From Juglans regia (taxonomy: Eukaryota; Streptophyta; Magnoliopsida; Fagales; Juglandaceae): DNA of 64,000 nt. Of the stretch, positions 10,984 to 22,402 are shown one piece after another. The notes beneath the pieces were generated by a model that did not search any database, had not been told where the DNA came from, and was given only the letters and a program-made list of their open reading frames with translations. Within the stretch, counting starts at the first letter, position 1. Each line of letters starts with the position of its first letter. The DNA lies in NCBI RefSeq assembly GCF_001411555.2, contig NC_049905.1, positions 11,003,053-11,067,052 on the forward strand. Reading direction: 5' to 3'. The position numbers were made by a program, and so were the translations under genes.

Positions 10984-13900
10984 CTACATGTACATGAAAA
11001 TTGAAAGATCAGTTGAGCAAGTGTTGGTTTCTGGGGAAAATGGAGCTCAAGTTTAATTAATGGTAATTTGAATAACTTTCATAATACTAGATTAGAGCAC
11101 TTCAACGTTCAGTTGAAGTTTAAGATCTAGCCATCATATATCATTTCAAAAGCCTTTACTTAAAGGGGGAAACACTATGTGATTCCAAAGCTATGTCAAT
11201 CTACTTATTGTAAGCATTTGAAGAAGAGGGCAAAGGCATTTATAAACACTACATTTAAAGTGGGAAAAAAAAAACTACTTGGTTCCAAAGCTATATCAAT
11301 CTTACTCATTGGAAACATTTGAGGAAGAGGGCAAAGCGTCAGTAAAAATAGTTAGACTTGGTTGATCCTTCTTTAGATCATACATCAAAATACATATTAA
11401 TGTCAATGCTTTATAGAAGCTTCAAAATTACTAACCTGTTGCGTTTGGACGTGGGAATTTGTAATAAATGGGTTATTTAAAATAGACAAATTCTATTTGC
11501 AGTCCTGAGTGGGGGACTACGTGTGTAGTCCTATTGATGAATGAGGGTAAAAGGAGAAAAAACATCATTTTAAAAAGGATGATATTGTAATTTTAAAATT
11601 TTTTTAAATATAACTGCATGAGCAGTCCCCAAATCCATTTGGGGATTGTATGTAGACTAACTCTTTAAAAAATTATGTGAAATTCTAGAATCAATTTCCA
11701 AATATTGAAAAAGTATATGAGATTCTATGGTAAATGTCTAATTCTAAATATTTGACCTACAACCAAGAATGCCCATCAAGCTATCTACACCCATGACATT
11801 GCCAAGAGCAAGCAATTCACATTTCACTAGATTGACCTTCAACACCGATATAGCTTCAAAACAGGGGAGCAAACAATGCATATAGAAAGATGTCAAGGCC
11901 AAAAGGCCAAGATCATCCTTCTTGGCACCTCCATCACAATGACAAAAGGATAATGGGTCACAATGTCTCATACTATGAGAGCTATTGAAGAAACTCATAG
12001 GAGTGCCATTCATCAAGACCAGGAAATGCACCACGGATACACAATAGGCTATCCATCTACACCACTTTTCCCCATACCCACATCTCTGTAGCATGTACAA
12101 CAAAACTTCTCAATTAATGTGATGCTATCCTGGCGCTCCAGATCTTATTCTTTGTCTAGGCATTCATTGGCAATAAAAACGGAATCTAACATTTGTATGC
12201 CCATGATAAAAGCATTTTGGAATTTAAAGATGATCTTTTCTAGCCCCATTTTCAGCCAGTTGGAAAGGAACTTGGCAAGATCTAGTAGATACCACCTACA
12301 AGTCTTATTGGTCAAAAGTCTTTTATTTCAATAGCCTCACTTTCTTGGGAATAAAGGGTTATGAATGTTGCATGAAGACTTTTTACATATCGACCTTTAG
12401 CGCAAAGACATGGAAAACCCTCATCAAATCCCCTTTTCTCACCATCAAAGCTTTTGCTACTTCATGTCCTTGATAAAAGAGTTTTGGGATTTGGAGATGA
12501 TCTTTGCTAGCCATATTTTCAGCCTGTTGGCAAGCACCTTGGTCATAATCTTGTAGGCACCACCTATGAGACTTGGCAGTCGAAACTCTCTAAGTCAATA
12601 GCAAGAAGGGTTATGAATGTTGCATAAAGAATTCTTACAAATCGACCATTAGCGACAAAGTCAAGGAAAACCCTCATCACATCCCCCCTTATATCACCAT
12701 TAAATCCTTTTACTACTTCATGCACCCCATTTTTCTTTGAATGTGCTTTCCAACCAATCGGCTGTCTCCACTCTCAAAGAATCAAAGAGCAAGCCAATCA
12801 AATATTTCTCAGCTGAAATGTTCCAAGTTCTAATAAAATTGTACAATGCGACCACTCACATTTTGACCATTGAAAGAAACTGAGCCATTGACTTTTATGG
12901 AGTCAATACTATCTTTATACACCTCTCCTTCTCTCAGCCACCAACCTTTTTTTTTTTTTTTTTTTTTTCGTTTTATCTCCAGCTTACTTTCTCCATGAGA
13001 GTAATTTTTTTCAACTCTCAAACCACCAGATCCCTCTTCAGCTTCTCCTCAACACTAGGGCTCCTTCGTCTTTAAGGGCATAAAAAACACTTGACTCATT
13101 AAAGATTATTCCTGTCTCCCTGAATCTCCAAAAGCTTTCTTGTTCCAAATTCTTTTAGTATACATTTTAAAACATAGCTAGGGGTGCCTTGAAAGCGATA
13201 ATAATTCCATCACTCTTCTTCACCCTATCCACAATTCTTCTCGATGTAGCCACATATTTTAAAGAAAAATGATAAACACACAATATTTTTCACAACATAT
13301 TTCACAATAATGTTTTAGAATGAGTGATATAATTGTAAAATACTTTATAAAAGTAACACCACTTTACAAAAATACCCTCATTTTACATCATGTGTTGTGA
13401 AGAGTGTTGTGTGTGTATCATTACTCTATTTCAAAACTTCAATTATTGTACCCCACCTATTACTACAGTCCAGCAGAATAGGAAATTGTCTCAATTACTC
13501 GACCATGTTAAGTTCCCTCCAACCAGAGGAAGGTCAATAAAGTTCTTCAAAAAAATTGAGAACTTAATTAAAGTCCACCCTGAAGCACCAAGGCAAGTCC
13601 CAATAGTTAAGTAATCCAGCCTGCTCGTGCTGTTAACATCTTTCTATCGTAGACAAAATTTGACCCATAAACATATACAAAAGCCCAAAGAGACAGATCT
13701 ACCACATTTTAAACATGCAGGCCATCATAAACTCCCTCCAGCAACTTTCAATCTTCCCGAACACCTTCATTCCCACACTGAGTAAAATCCCTACCAAAGT
13801 GTCTTGTAAATTTCTAAATCTAAACAGCAGCAATCAACATATTGAAACCCCCACAAATTGAAAACCACACCACCGGTCATATACTCCAATATAGTCTTCT

Positions 13901-16900
13901 GGAGACAAATGATATTGACCTTCCATTCTTTAAGCAAATTCCGTAGCTTGAGGAATTTATCATCCTCAAACTCCTTACATTCCATGATAGTTGCTTAGCT
14001 TTCATATGCCTTTGTTGAACTAAAAAAATGGCGATATACATGAAATATAGTAGTTCTTGGGCGGAATTGGCATTCTTATGAGGTTAATGGGGCCTTCGGT
14101 GTTGGATTGTGGAAAAATATCTGCAGGGATTCGGGGATTTGCTAGACATGTCACATATAAGGTGGGGGATATGGCTCCAAGATAAAGTAATGGCACAACG
14201 TAAGGAGTGGAGCAAGTAATGAAGTGAAAGATGCTTCAATGACTGATGATTTGCGGGACTCGAATGCTCCAGACAGCTAAGTTGGACTTATTAGATTAAA
14301 GCACTCCTCTTAGATAGACCTCTTAGCTTCGTTCTTTGCCCGATGTACTCAGTTTGAGTTAGATTGGGGAAAGAATACAAAATGTTTGGGCTCTATCAAC
14401 GGGTGTTGAAATGAAATTGTTTTACCGAGCATTGCCTTCCAACGAATCAGTCTATGTAACGACCTGGCCCAATAATTCTAAAGTCGAAATATTGATAATT
14501 TTTATTGGGCCTAAATTATATTTAATGAGTCACATTGGATAAGTCCACAAACGATAAATTATTGAGGTTGATTAGGAGTTTTAATTAGGCTCAATAACTA
14601 GGTTAAATCCCACTTAGTATTGAATGAGTTGGATTCTTTTTAAAATTTAAAGATCGGCCATTGATCACGACTGAGTGTTCAACAGATTAGTGTCACTACA
14701 AGTATTAACCGAGTCCAACTCAAACTCGTAGATACCCTCTCCCAAATCTCTCTATAAATATCTCCATTCCGTGTTATTTAGAAAAAATCATAAACATCCA
14801 TAAGTGCAGCGACCGAACTCAAGATACCCAGTCCAGCACTATGATCGATTTTGTGTCGAAAATTTTAGAAAGCAACCCTACAAGGTAAGTAGTTTGATCA
14901 TAAATTAGGGTTAGCATATGTTAGCTAATTATATATATTATTATTAAAGTTAGTTATTTGGAAACCAGTGTTTATGTACCACGCATGTCATGATATTTGC
15001 TCATCATGTTTCATTCCGCATATTATAGTTATGTATGTATTATACATCTCATGCATCTCACGTTGCATAAGACAAGTAAGATATATTGAGATCAAGTGCA
15101 AGATAAGATCAGAACAGTTTAGTCAGATGGCCATTCAGATGAATGGTACCAATGCAGTTTTAGAGTGGATGTGCAAACTACACACTCAAGCATAGTCCAC
15201 CATAATATGTCAGAATACTGTCAGTGGCTCCCCTTGCAACCGTGGGATGTGGGGCCAGTGCACAACTTTGCACACAAGGTTAAGTTTGTTAGCCAGTCAG
15301 ATAAATCAAATCAATCAGTTAATTCGGATTAATCAATCATGCATAGTATAAGTATCAATATAATCAGTCATGATTTTAATTCTCAGCATGAAATATTTTA
15401 TGAAAACCTTATGTCAAGTATGTTTACGTTATGATAAATTTTTTATTGAGTTATCGACTCATTTTAGTTTGTTTTTATATTTTTAAACCACCCTAGGTCA
15501 GAATATTTATGAAATTAGAGCTACAGGATGAGACTTAGTCCAGGAAGGCGTGATAGTGGCCTAGATCATGTACATGGATTTTAAGTTATGATTTTTATGG
15601 CATAGATTTTGAAAAAATTTAATAAATGCTTCCGCGCTCTCTCGTATGATCTCAATATTTTTAATAAAGAATGATTTTTGTAAGTATAAGAATATTTTTT
15701 TGAAGTCAAACTCAGTAGTAGCACTCCAACTCCTTGAGAATTTAAAAAAAGTGACGTATTTCATAACTGTGGGGAGCAGAGTGTTACAGTTTAATTTTCC
15801 ATGGAAGATGAGCAGCAGTCTTTGCTTGGAGGAAGATTCAAGGAAAAACCCCACTGGATGATTTAACGGACATATTACAGTAATCAGCGTATAAAAGGTA
15901 TTGGAAACAGTGAATCACCTGTTCGAACATTGCTGAAGCTAATGCTCTCTGCCAAGTTGTTTTTAGCCTTTATGGGTTGAGTTGGTCATGCCTCAATGGG
16001 TGTTGGAAATTTTATTTGTTGGAAATGTCAGTTTGACAGCCTACTCGGTGTAACCCTGTGGAAAACGATCCCAATATTTCCCTATTGTGGTGTATATGAA
16101 GGGACAGGAATGCTTGTAGATTTGAGAATTGCGAGAAGAACAAGTATGAGCTGAAGGACTTCCTCTTTAGATCTCTATGCCATTCGAGGGCAGCTTCCAT
16201 AAGTTTTTCCAACTTTTTGGTTTTGCAAGCTTTTTCTTACCTTTATACTCATGTTTCTAACATATAATTCGTATACTTGGTAATGCCTCTTACATTTTAA
16301 TAAAGTTATCTACTTATAGAAAAAGTAGTGAAAGGGGGTCAAAGATTAAGTAGAAAAGAAAGACGTGGTGGCCAAGTCAAAAGTACCTAGTGTATAGTGG
16401 CAAAAATGTAATACCTGGTAAAGATATACAGGAATGTTTCTCCTTCTAGATTTCTCAGGTGCCATAGTTGAGAGAATTTGAACAACCTCACTCATGGTTG
16501 GCCGATCATCAGGATCCAAGAGTAAGCACTCCTTGGCTAGGTAGGCCATTATCTGCATCTCTTCTTCTGGGAAATTCCCATTCAAACATGGATCAGCCAA
16601 CTCCATAATTACTCGCCTACTATCCTGTAAACGAGGGGTAGCCTACACACATAAATTATATACATGCTACGTCAACATTAAATCTGCATATGATCAAATT
16701 TTATCAACAAACATAATGCAGATATGGAAGGACCAAAAAAAGGTGTTTGAGATAACCGATTCTTGTCAAATGCAAATATGAAAATTTAGTTAGCAAGCTA
16801 AAGATAAACAAATAATTAGAAAGATTAAAAAAATGCTGATGCAAAGATCACCATGAAGTTAATATAGGCTCATCTGTTTGATCACATAAGGTCCAAAATA

Positions 16901-19900
16901 GCATTCTTGTGCCGTCAACAAATTACTGAACATCACCAGGATGCTTACAGTTTCCATAGTTAATGAAGGTGGAATCTTTTATGCATGCACAAATGTGTAT
17001 CAAACAATGGTGGAGATGAATACCATGTCCATGTGCCTAGCACACCACAATTTCCCAATAGAAGCATCTGATAATTCAATTTGATATTTTTATTATTCCA
17101 TCGTTAAAAGTTAAAGAAGGAAAAAAAAACCTTCAAATAGCAGACAAGACAGAAATTGCACTAAAAAAATGGCTTTCATCCAATAACATAACGTGAATTT
17201 ACCATACCCAAATGACAAGGCTTTCTTCTCCTTTGTTGGTCAATTTAAATATGGGCTTCCGACCACTAATAAGCTCAAGAAGAACTACCCCAAAACTGAA
17301 AACATCTGATTTGAGTGAGGCTTTTCCTACAATAGCATACTCTGGTGCAAAATAGCCAAAAGTCCCTTGAATTTTTTCTTGAGGATTGGAACAGCTGGGG
17401 AGACCATCAGCTCTTAAGCATTTAGCCATGCCAAGATCAGTTATCTGTAAATACATATGAAAGTAAATAAGAAAAATAAGAAGAATATTATGTAGTCCCC
17501 TAGCCAAACAGGTGATTCTAAAAGCACCTATTTCCCAAAGATTTCCCACGATATTTTATCAGGACACATGAACTTCAGGTGCTAGGTGATTATAACATCA
17601 CCTATTTTTGAAGATTTTCCACAACATTTCATTAGAATAAAGAACTTCAGGTGCCCAAGGCAATCGGTTGACTGATTAAACAACCAATTTCTCTGAAGAT
17701 GAAAATGTTAACAGTATAATTAGACCAGATTCACCATGAATCAGGAGTTTGCTTTCTCTTTTCAAAACCCCTGAAAGCAAGTTCACCCCAGCAAAATTGT
17801 TATGGTGATATTGCAGATTGTAGCCTGGAAAGGAATTGAAGGCAAAGGACTTGGGAGTGTCGAATGAGAATGAGAATGAGAATAGTTAGTCACATGTGGG
17901 CATGTGACTTACTTAAGATTATATTGTTACTGTTTTAGCCTTACTTACTATGAGTAGATTACTAAAATGCCCTTTCATTTGTAACAATAATAACGGTTGG
18001 CTTGTATGTAAATACGAGGGAAATCCTTCTGTAATTCTCATTCAGAAAGCTAATAAAGTTGTTTTCTTGGAGGTTCTGATCTCTCGAAGATCAGAAAGTT
18101 GCGTAAGCTCTAGATTCTTTTTAGTAATTCCTAGAATCCTGTAACAAGTGGCATCAGAGCAGTTCAGTTCTGAGAAATTTTTTTTTCAAGATGGCAGATG
18201 GTACAAGGTTTAAAGATTTGGAGAAGATGGTTCTTGGGCTGAGACAACATCAAGAACTGCAAGAAAAGAGAGTGGAAGATCATCAAGGGGCGTTAGAAGT
18301 GTTGATTTCGAAAATGGATCTGTTGTTAGAAGCTGTCAATGGTGGAAGAAAAGGTGCTTGAAATGGCAGTGGTAGAAATGAGGATGGGGTGCATTCTGAA
18401 CATTCTGGTGTCTCCAGGAATGCAGTTTCGTAGCATCAAGTTAGACTTTCCAAGATTTGATGGAGAGAATCCAACTGGATGGATTTACAAGGCAAACCAC
18501 TATTTTGCCTTGCATCCCATGCCTGATGGATAGAAGATCTTGATGGCTTCTCCATTTTTCAACCTAAGCTATGGTCTTTCCCCCTCCCTCTTGCTGATGT
18601 TTTATGATTGTAACAGATGTCTAATAGAATCAAGATTCTTACTTTTGCTCTCCAAGTATCATCCAGGAGAATGTTTGTTGATTTGACATCACTATGCAGA
18701 ACCCTTGGAGCGGCTGCTTCATGAAGATATTCCAAGCCTCTTGCAGCTCCAATTGCAATTGCAACTCGAGGAGCCCAATCTATGTCTCTCCCCGAGTCCC
18801 CATCCAAACATTCTCTCAAATTACCATTAGGCATGTACTCAAATACCAGCAGCCTCTCAGTATTTTTTCCGAAGGATTCTGAACAGTAGCCAAGCAAAGG
18901 CACCACATGACAATGGTGAAGTCTGGATAGTAGTTCAATCTGAGCAAAAAGAGAGTGTAAATTACACACAAATCTCTTTTTCTTTTTCTTTTTCTTTTTC
19001 TTTTTCTTTTTCTTTTTTTTTTCTTTCTTTCGGTGGTGTTATCCGCAAACCTCATGAGAAGAAAATAAAATCACTCTCTTATTTAAGAAACCCATATATG
19101 TGATAGTTTGAAGCAAAATAAAACCTATATATGAAATTTTTAATTACCTCTGTTAAAAATAGAGATTCTGCATCTGGTTCTCCCCGAGTTTTTAGTCGCT
19201 TAATTGCCACAGTTCTGCCATTTCTGAGCTGACCATGGTAAACATAGCTGCTTCCTCCAACTCCAATAAGATTAGAGTTTGAGAAATTCTTGGTTGCACT
19301 TTCCAACTGAGAATACGAAAATTGGATGATGGTTCCATGTATATTCCCTCTTCTGTTTCTAAATAATGAAGAAGGATTCTGAAAGCATCCTATGAGATTA
19401 AAAAAAATGAAGATTACAATGGTTTGATTATCAAATCCAGGTCGAGCAAAATTAAGCACATTAGAACATGGTAAAAGCCAGAACTAAAACCAGGTTCATA
19501 TCATAATCTGATGATAGAAATAAACATGAAATAAAATGTGGAATTTTTTTTTTTATCAAAGCATTGTAAAAGATGGCATACCTGTGAAAGTACTTGTGGA
19601 GAAATCTATGGTAGTTTCACTTTCCAGTGCTGAAGAAGTCCTAAGACTTAATAAGTTGGTAGCACTATTACAATTTGTTTCTTTATCAGATGAGACCATT
19701 GGTGCTTGAATAGGGCACTTGTCCCTTCGATAGATATAGCACAAGGCAGAGGCTAGAAATGCAAAAGTTGTGAGAATAACACACAGTAACAGAATAATAA
19801 CAACAACTTTGCTCGAAATATGCTTTTTTGAGACTTGCGCCGTGCTGAGAGATCCTGTTAAGAAGAAATCAGACACCCAAGAAGCTTTTGAGCACCTTGA

Positions 19901-22402
19901 TCTAAACAAGCAAATTATATATAAAATAAGTTTAATAAAAAAACGGATGATTCAAGCATCAATATTCATGAAATACCTCCATCGGACATGAACACAAATT
20001 TTTTTTTATAATTAATAAAAGCGTGAACACAAATAAACATGAATGTGAGCATTATTGGCAATAAAGCAGATTGGTCAACCACCGATAGAAGCCATCCTCT
20101 GACTTTGAGCATGATGGAGCAACCAGTTCAGCAGTGAATTCATAGATGACATAATCACCATTGAGTGATAATTAAGCAATTAAGTTATTCAGAAAGGGAG
20201 TCTTGATGAGGAGGATTTGAAAAGAAAAACATGGAAACAGTATGTGACATACCATAAGTGCATTGGCAGGCTGTAAAACAGTTGGTATCAAGATTTTCAG
20301 AAGCTAACTTAGGGAACCCTTTGGCAGTACATGTACACGTCCATGTGCTCCCATTTCCACCAGCATCTACATTGAAGGGTAATGTATGCAGTTAGTGTTG
20401 CATATCAAAGTGATCACAACTGCCCTATGATACATGTTCTAAATAGAACAATAGCATTAAATGCATAAACAAAAAATGATTATAAATCAGATAAAACAAT
20501 TGTTGGAATGCAAAGCAAAGGCTCTTGCTAAACAGATTTGATAAACTAGAAATGTGCAAGGACTCCATGAAACATGTTTTTTTTTATAGGTTATTCCACT
20601 GGAGCATATTATCCAAACTTTTCAAATGGTCTGCAACTGATACCTCCTTACAATGGGATGAACAAAACAACTATGGGCATATAATCTTCAAGGGCAAGTC
20701 CCTGCACCACACATCATACCAAAATCTTGACTTAAGACCCGTCACCCACCTCAAATCTAATAAAACAATAGAAATCCCCCATCCCCTCCTGATGTTCTTC
20801 CACACCACAACCACATAAGGCCCATCAACCTCACAAACCCCAACCACCCCCCATGCTACCATATTTAACTCCTGCCACCATCCGCCATGAAGCCCGTCTT
20901 CATATTTCACTTGAACAAAACATGCTTTTGAGATATGCAGATCTCTACTACGAGTTCTGATTGCAAAGTATATGAGAAAAACACACATACACACATTAGC
21001 CATACAAAGTCGCCTTCCATTAAATACTCTATATATATCACACTGAAAAACAGACTATAGCAGCAATGGCTCCAGCATACTTCATCTGGGCAAAAGGGGG
21101 ATATTATCAGATTCTTTCATTTGGTTTAACATTTTCAAGAAAAAAGTAAGAGGTTATACACTTCTTTATGTTAACCATCAACTGCAAAAGTGTATTGCTT
21201 ATTTCAACTCATAATTCATAAAAGGTTCAAGTAAAAAGGAAAGGAAAATTAAAACTGAATTATTAGTTACAAGCATTGAACTTTGTACAGAATGAACTAT
21301 AATGCAAATGTACTTTTCATTTTTCACCTTCTTTCCAGGTAAGTGTGCTGCAGCTGGTAGAAGTTTCTAAGAACACACACACACACACACAATCATTCAT
21401 TCCCTCTTGGTTAATTTATATATAGAATTTCATATATCTTGGTTAATTTATATATATTATATATAGAATTTCATATGTGTGTGTGTGTGTGTGTCAATCA
21501 TTCATTCCTCTTGGTTAATTTATATATATTATATATAGAATTTCATGTGTGTGTGTTCTGCAAAACGTTATCAGCAGCAGCAGCAGCAGCTGTTTAACAT
21601 GCCAGTCAAAGCTTCTAGATGCTTTATATCATAAAAGTAGTAGCATACCTGGAATGCAATTACAGGATGTGGAACAGTTGGATTTAACAGCATAACTATG
21701 ATTTCCTTGATATGTATAAGAACATTTACATGTCCATTTGTTCATGCCAGGAGTACCAGAAAGTTCATCTGCAGCCAAATATTCAACTTGAGACAAAATC
21801 TTCATAGCTTTTATATGTAGATGTCACATATTACTAAGAAGCAATGCTGGGGAACTTATCAATTCAAATATGGAAGCGCTTAACATACTGAATTAATAGC
21901 AACACTATTTGCCACAAATAGTTGAACGTAGTGGGAAACCAATGTATTATTTGGTTGACCTTTCCATTCCATGTTAATATTACCAATTACAGATTTCAAT
22001 TCACAGGATTTGGGCCATTTTAAGTTTTACAAGCTTGCTGGGAAACATTTTCATCTAATTCCCAATTGTAATCCTTGCAATAATGAGAGATAAATAGGTT
22101 TAGGAGTTTTTTCTGGAAGACTTTGTTTTTGTGGGCCATTGCCATTGATTGGAATGGTCGCAGCTTCCATGATTTCCTTGTAACTGTTCCTAGTGCTTAA
22201 ATAGGTGTAATCACATGTATACTTCTAGTGTACCTGGGCTATGCCTACTTTTATTAATGAAATAACTTATTACTTATCAAAAAAAAATAATGAGAGATAA
22301 ATTGGAGTGATTATATAATTGTTGATACCGACCACAATGAATCTGTTGAATCCAAATCAAGCTGCTGAGATAAGCAATGGCAACTGCTGTGCGAAGCTTC
22401 AT
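10606..22402 (-). CDS. NCRK: Receptor-like serine/threonine-protein kinase NCRK
   Basis: Nine coding exons join without a stop into 652 codons plus stop: 22402-22333, 21768-21649, 20366-20253, 19854-19582, 19389-19148, 18939-18643, 17444-17208, 16642-16415 and 10983-10606. The family localises to plasma membrane and endosomes and was reported to bind ROP GTPases. Predicted protein: signal peptide about 1-23; two Cys-rich repeats (exon 2 KWTCKCSY and STSCNCIP, exon 3 [10 protein letters not shown] and FTACQCTYG); membrane segment about 118-143; kinase with glycine loop [11 protein letters not shown] (about 234-244), VAIK lysine about 256, catalytic loop [10 protein letters not shown] with Asp about 357, metal-binding ITDLGMAK with Asp about 375, and APEYAIVG. 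The C-terminus ends in an acidic [10 protein letters not shown] block. The catalytic loop reads HSD where the family has HRD. The exon 1 donor (GTCGGT) is non-consensus. All other junctions fit GT-AG and keep phase. Several introns contain transposons. Confidence 0.88.
11490..11665. mobile_element. Possible small MITE
   Basis: A short AT-rich unit bounded by blocks around GGGGGACTAC on the left and AGTCCCC on the right. The inverted match is short and the ends are uncertain. Confidence 0.25.
12205..12725. repeat. Two diverged tandem copies of an RT segment, period about 264 bp
   Basis: The block beginning AAAGCATTTTGGAATTTAAAGATGATC (only its general pattern matters) near 12210 recurs near 12474. 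The marks TTTTCAGCC, AAAGGGTTATGAATGTTGCAT-like text, AAAACCCTCATCA and TTTGCTACTTCATG / TTTTACTACTTCATG recur in the same order. The copies differ at many sites, so the duplication is old. Confidence 0.65.
13266..13430. mobile_element. Small MITE with about 30-bp inverted ends
   Basis: The left side reads AATGATAAACACACAATATT then TTTCACAACAT. The right side, on the opposite strand, reads AATGATACACACACAACACT then CTTCACAACAC. The element is about 165 bp and AT-rich inside. Class and target duplication were not resolved. Confidence 0.6.
14040..16327 (+). mobile_element. LINE 3' part, + strand, split by a solo LTR
   Basis: 14040-14454 encodes a degraded [10 protein letters not shown]-type block typical of plant LINEs just before the zf-RVT region. 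After the solo LTR, 15794-16327 continues with a zf-RVT-like stretch, the WK-x-IP block and a 3' end reading AATAAAGTTATCTACTTATAG followed by an A-rich tail. The order on both sides of the LTR fits one LINE interrupted by insertion. Confidence 0.65.
14455..15788. mobile_element. Solo LTR of an LTR retrotransposon, 1.33 kb
   Basis: Begins TGTAACGACCTGG and ends GAGTGTTACA. It is flanked by GTCTA (14450-14454) and GTTTA (15789-15793), a 5-bp target duplication with one C/T difference. There is no PBS or internal region, so it is a solo LTR left by recombination. It carries an ATCGACTCATTTTAGTTT motif also found in the long LTRs at 43.7 and 48.7 kb, suggesting a related family. Confidence 0.75.
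16415..16642 (-). CDS. NCRK: NCRK exon 8, end of the kinase domain
   Basis: Encodes [11 protein letters not shown] through [12 protein letters not shown], including the C-lobe block [19 protein letters not shown] and RPTMSEVVQ. If the donor at 16414 is not used, translation reads on for 21 more codons to a stop at 16346, giving a protein without the conserved C-terminal tail. Confidence 0.88.
16643..17207 (-). other. NCRK intron 7
   Basis: Donor TGG|GTATGG at 17208/17207 and acceptor TGTAG at 16643. AT-rich, no coding potential and no recognised repeat. Confidence 0.7.
17445..18642 (-). other. NCRK intron 6 with a Ty3/gypsy fragment
   Basis: Donor AAA|GTAAGA at 18643/18642 and acceptor TTTACAG ending at 17445. 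About 0.7 kb of the intron is the gypsy fragment at 17819-18535. The rest shows no feature. Confidence 0.75.
17819..18535 (+). mobile_element. Truncated Ty3/gypsy retrotransposon: LTR, PBS and gag start
   Basis: A likely LTR of 328 bp runs from TGTAGCCTGG to CCTGTAACA (17819-18146). Two bases later TGGCATCAGAGC (18149-18160) matches the initiator-methionine tRNA primer site apart from one base. A start codon at 18191 opens a coiled-coil-like gag N-terminus ([19 protein letters not shown]). After a frameshift comes the Ty3 gag signature [18 protein letters not shown]. The element stops abruptly at about 18535; there is no protease, RT or second LTR. Confidence 0.75.
18975..19029. repeat. CTTTTT-type microsatellite
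   Basis: About nine imperfect copies of a six-base pyrimidine unit inside NCRK intron 5. It is the source of the Lys/Arg-rich spurious frame on the opposite strand. Confidence 0.9.
19582..19854 (-). CDS. NCRK: NCRK exon 4, transmembrane segment
   Basis: Encodes the juxtamembrane [16 protein letters not shown], then a hydrophobic stretch of about 26 residues ([20 protein letters not shown] onward), a basic stop-transfer YRRDK, and a Ser-rich cytoplasmic linker with [15 protein letters not shown], well conserved in the family. Confidence 0.9.
20600..20935 (-). mobile_element. LINE fragment in NCRK intron 3
   Basis: Minus-strand open stretch with WKNIRRGW followed by [18 protein letters not shown], the conserved block upstream of the zf-RVT domain in plant LINEs. 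There is no tail or duplication in view. The region (20367-21648) otherwise holds simple repeats. Confidence 0.7.
21373..21590. repeat. Cluster of simple repeats in an NCRK intron
   Basis: An (AC) run at 21373-21390, a (TG) run at 21476-21494, a (CAG) run at 21572-21590, and between them a repeated unit containing TTGGTTAATTTATATATA and TATATAGAATTTCAT in three copies. Confidence 0.9.
22096..22287 (+). mobile_element. 5'-truncated LINE in NCRK intron 1
   Basis: About 190 bp of LINE 3' end, with GTACCTGGGCTATGCCT, a TTATTACTTATC end and an A-run. It is flanked by the 15-bp direct repeat TAATGAGAGATAAAT at 22081-22095 and 22288-22302. The tail and long duplication are hallmarks of target-primed reverse transcription. 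It is inserted opposite to the gene. Confidence 0.85.

Larger units (their letters stand above)
11735..13990 (-). mobile_element. LINE relic in NCRK intron 8 (endonuclease and reverse transcriptase pieces)
   Basis: Minus-strand pieces: endonuclease N-terminus at 13791-13985 ([16 protein letters not shown]); RT sequence at 11744-12103 ([18 protein letters not shown], then [15 protein letters not shown] and a degraded remainder). Between them, 12200-12722 holds a tandemly doubled RT segment. Many stops and frameshifts; not functional. Confidence 0.7.
10984..16414 (-). other. NCRK intron 8, 5.4 kb, filled with transposon relics
   Basis: Donor CAG|GTATTA at 16415/16414 and acceptor at 10984. It contains, in window order, a possible small MITE (about 11.49-11.66 kb), a minus-strand LINE relic (11.73-13.99 kb) with a further MITE (13.27-13.43 kb), and a + strand LINE (14.04-16.33 kb) split by a solo LTR. 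It is the largest intron of the gene by far. Confidence 0.7.

Noticed and set aside
18816..19055. Lys/Arg-rich frame
   Set aside because: Produced by translating the CTTTTT-type microsatellite in an NCRK intron.
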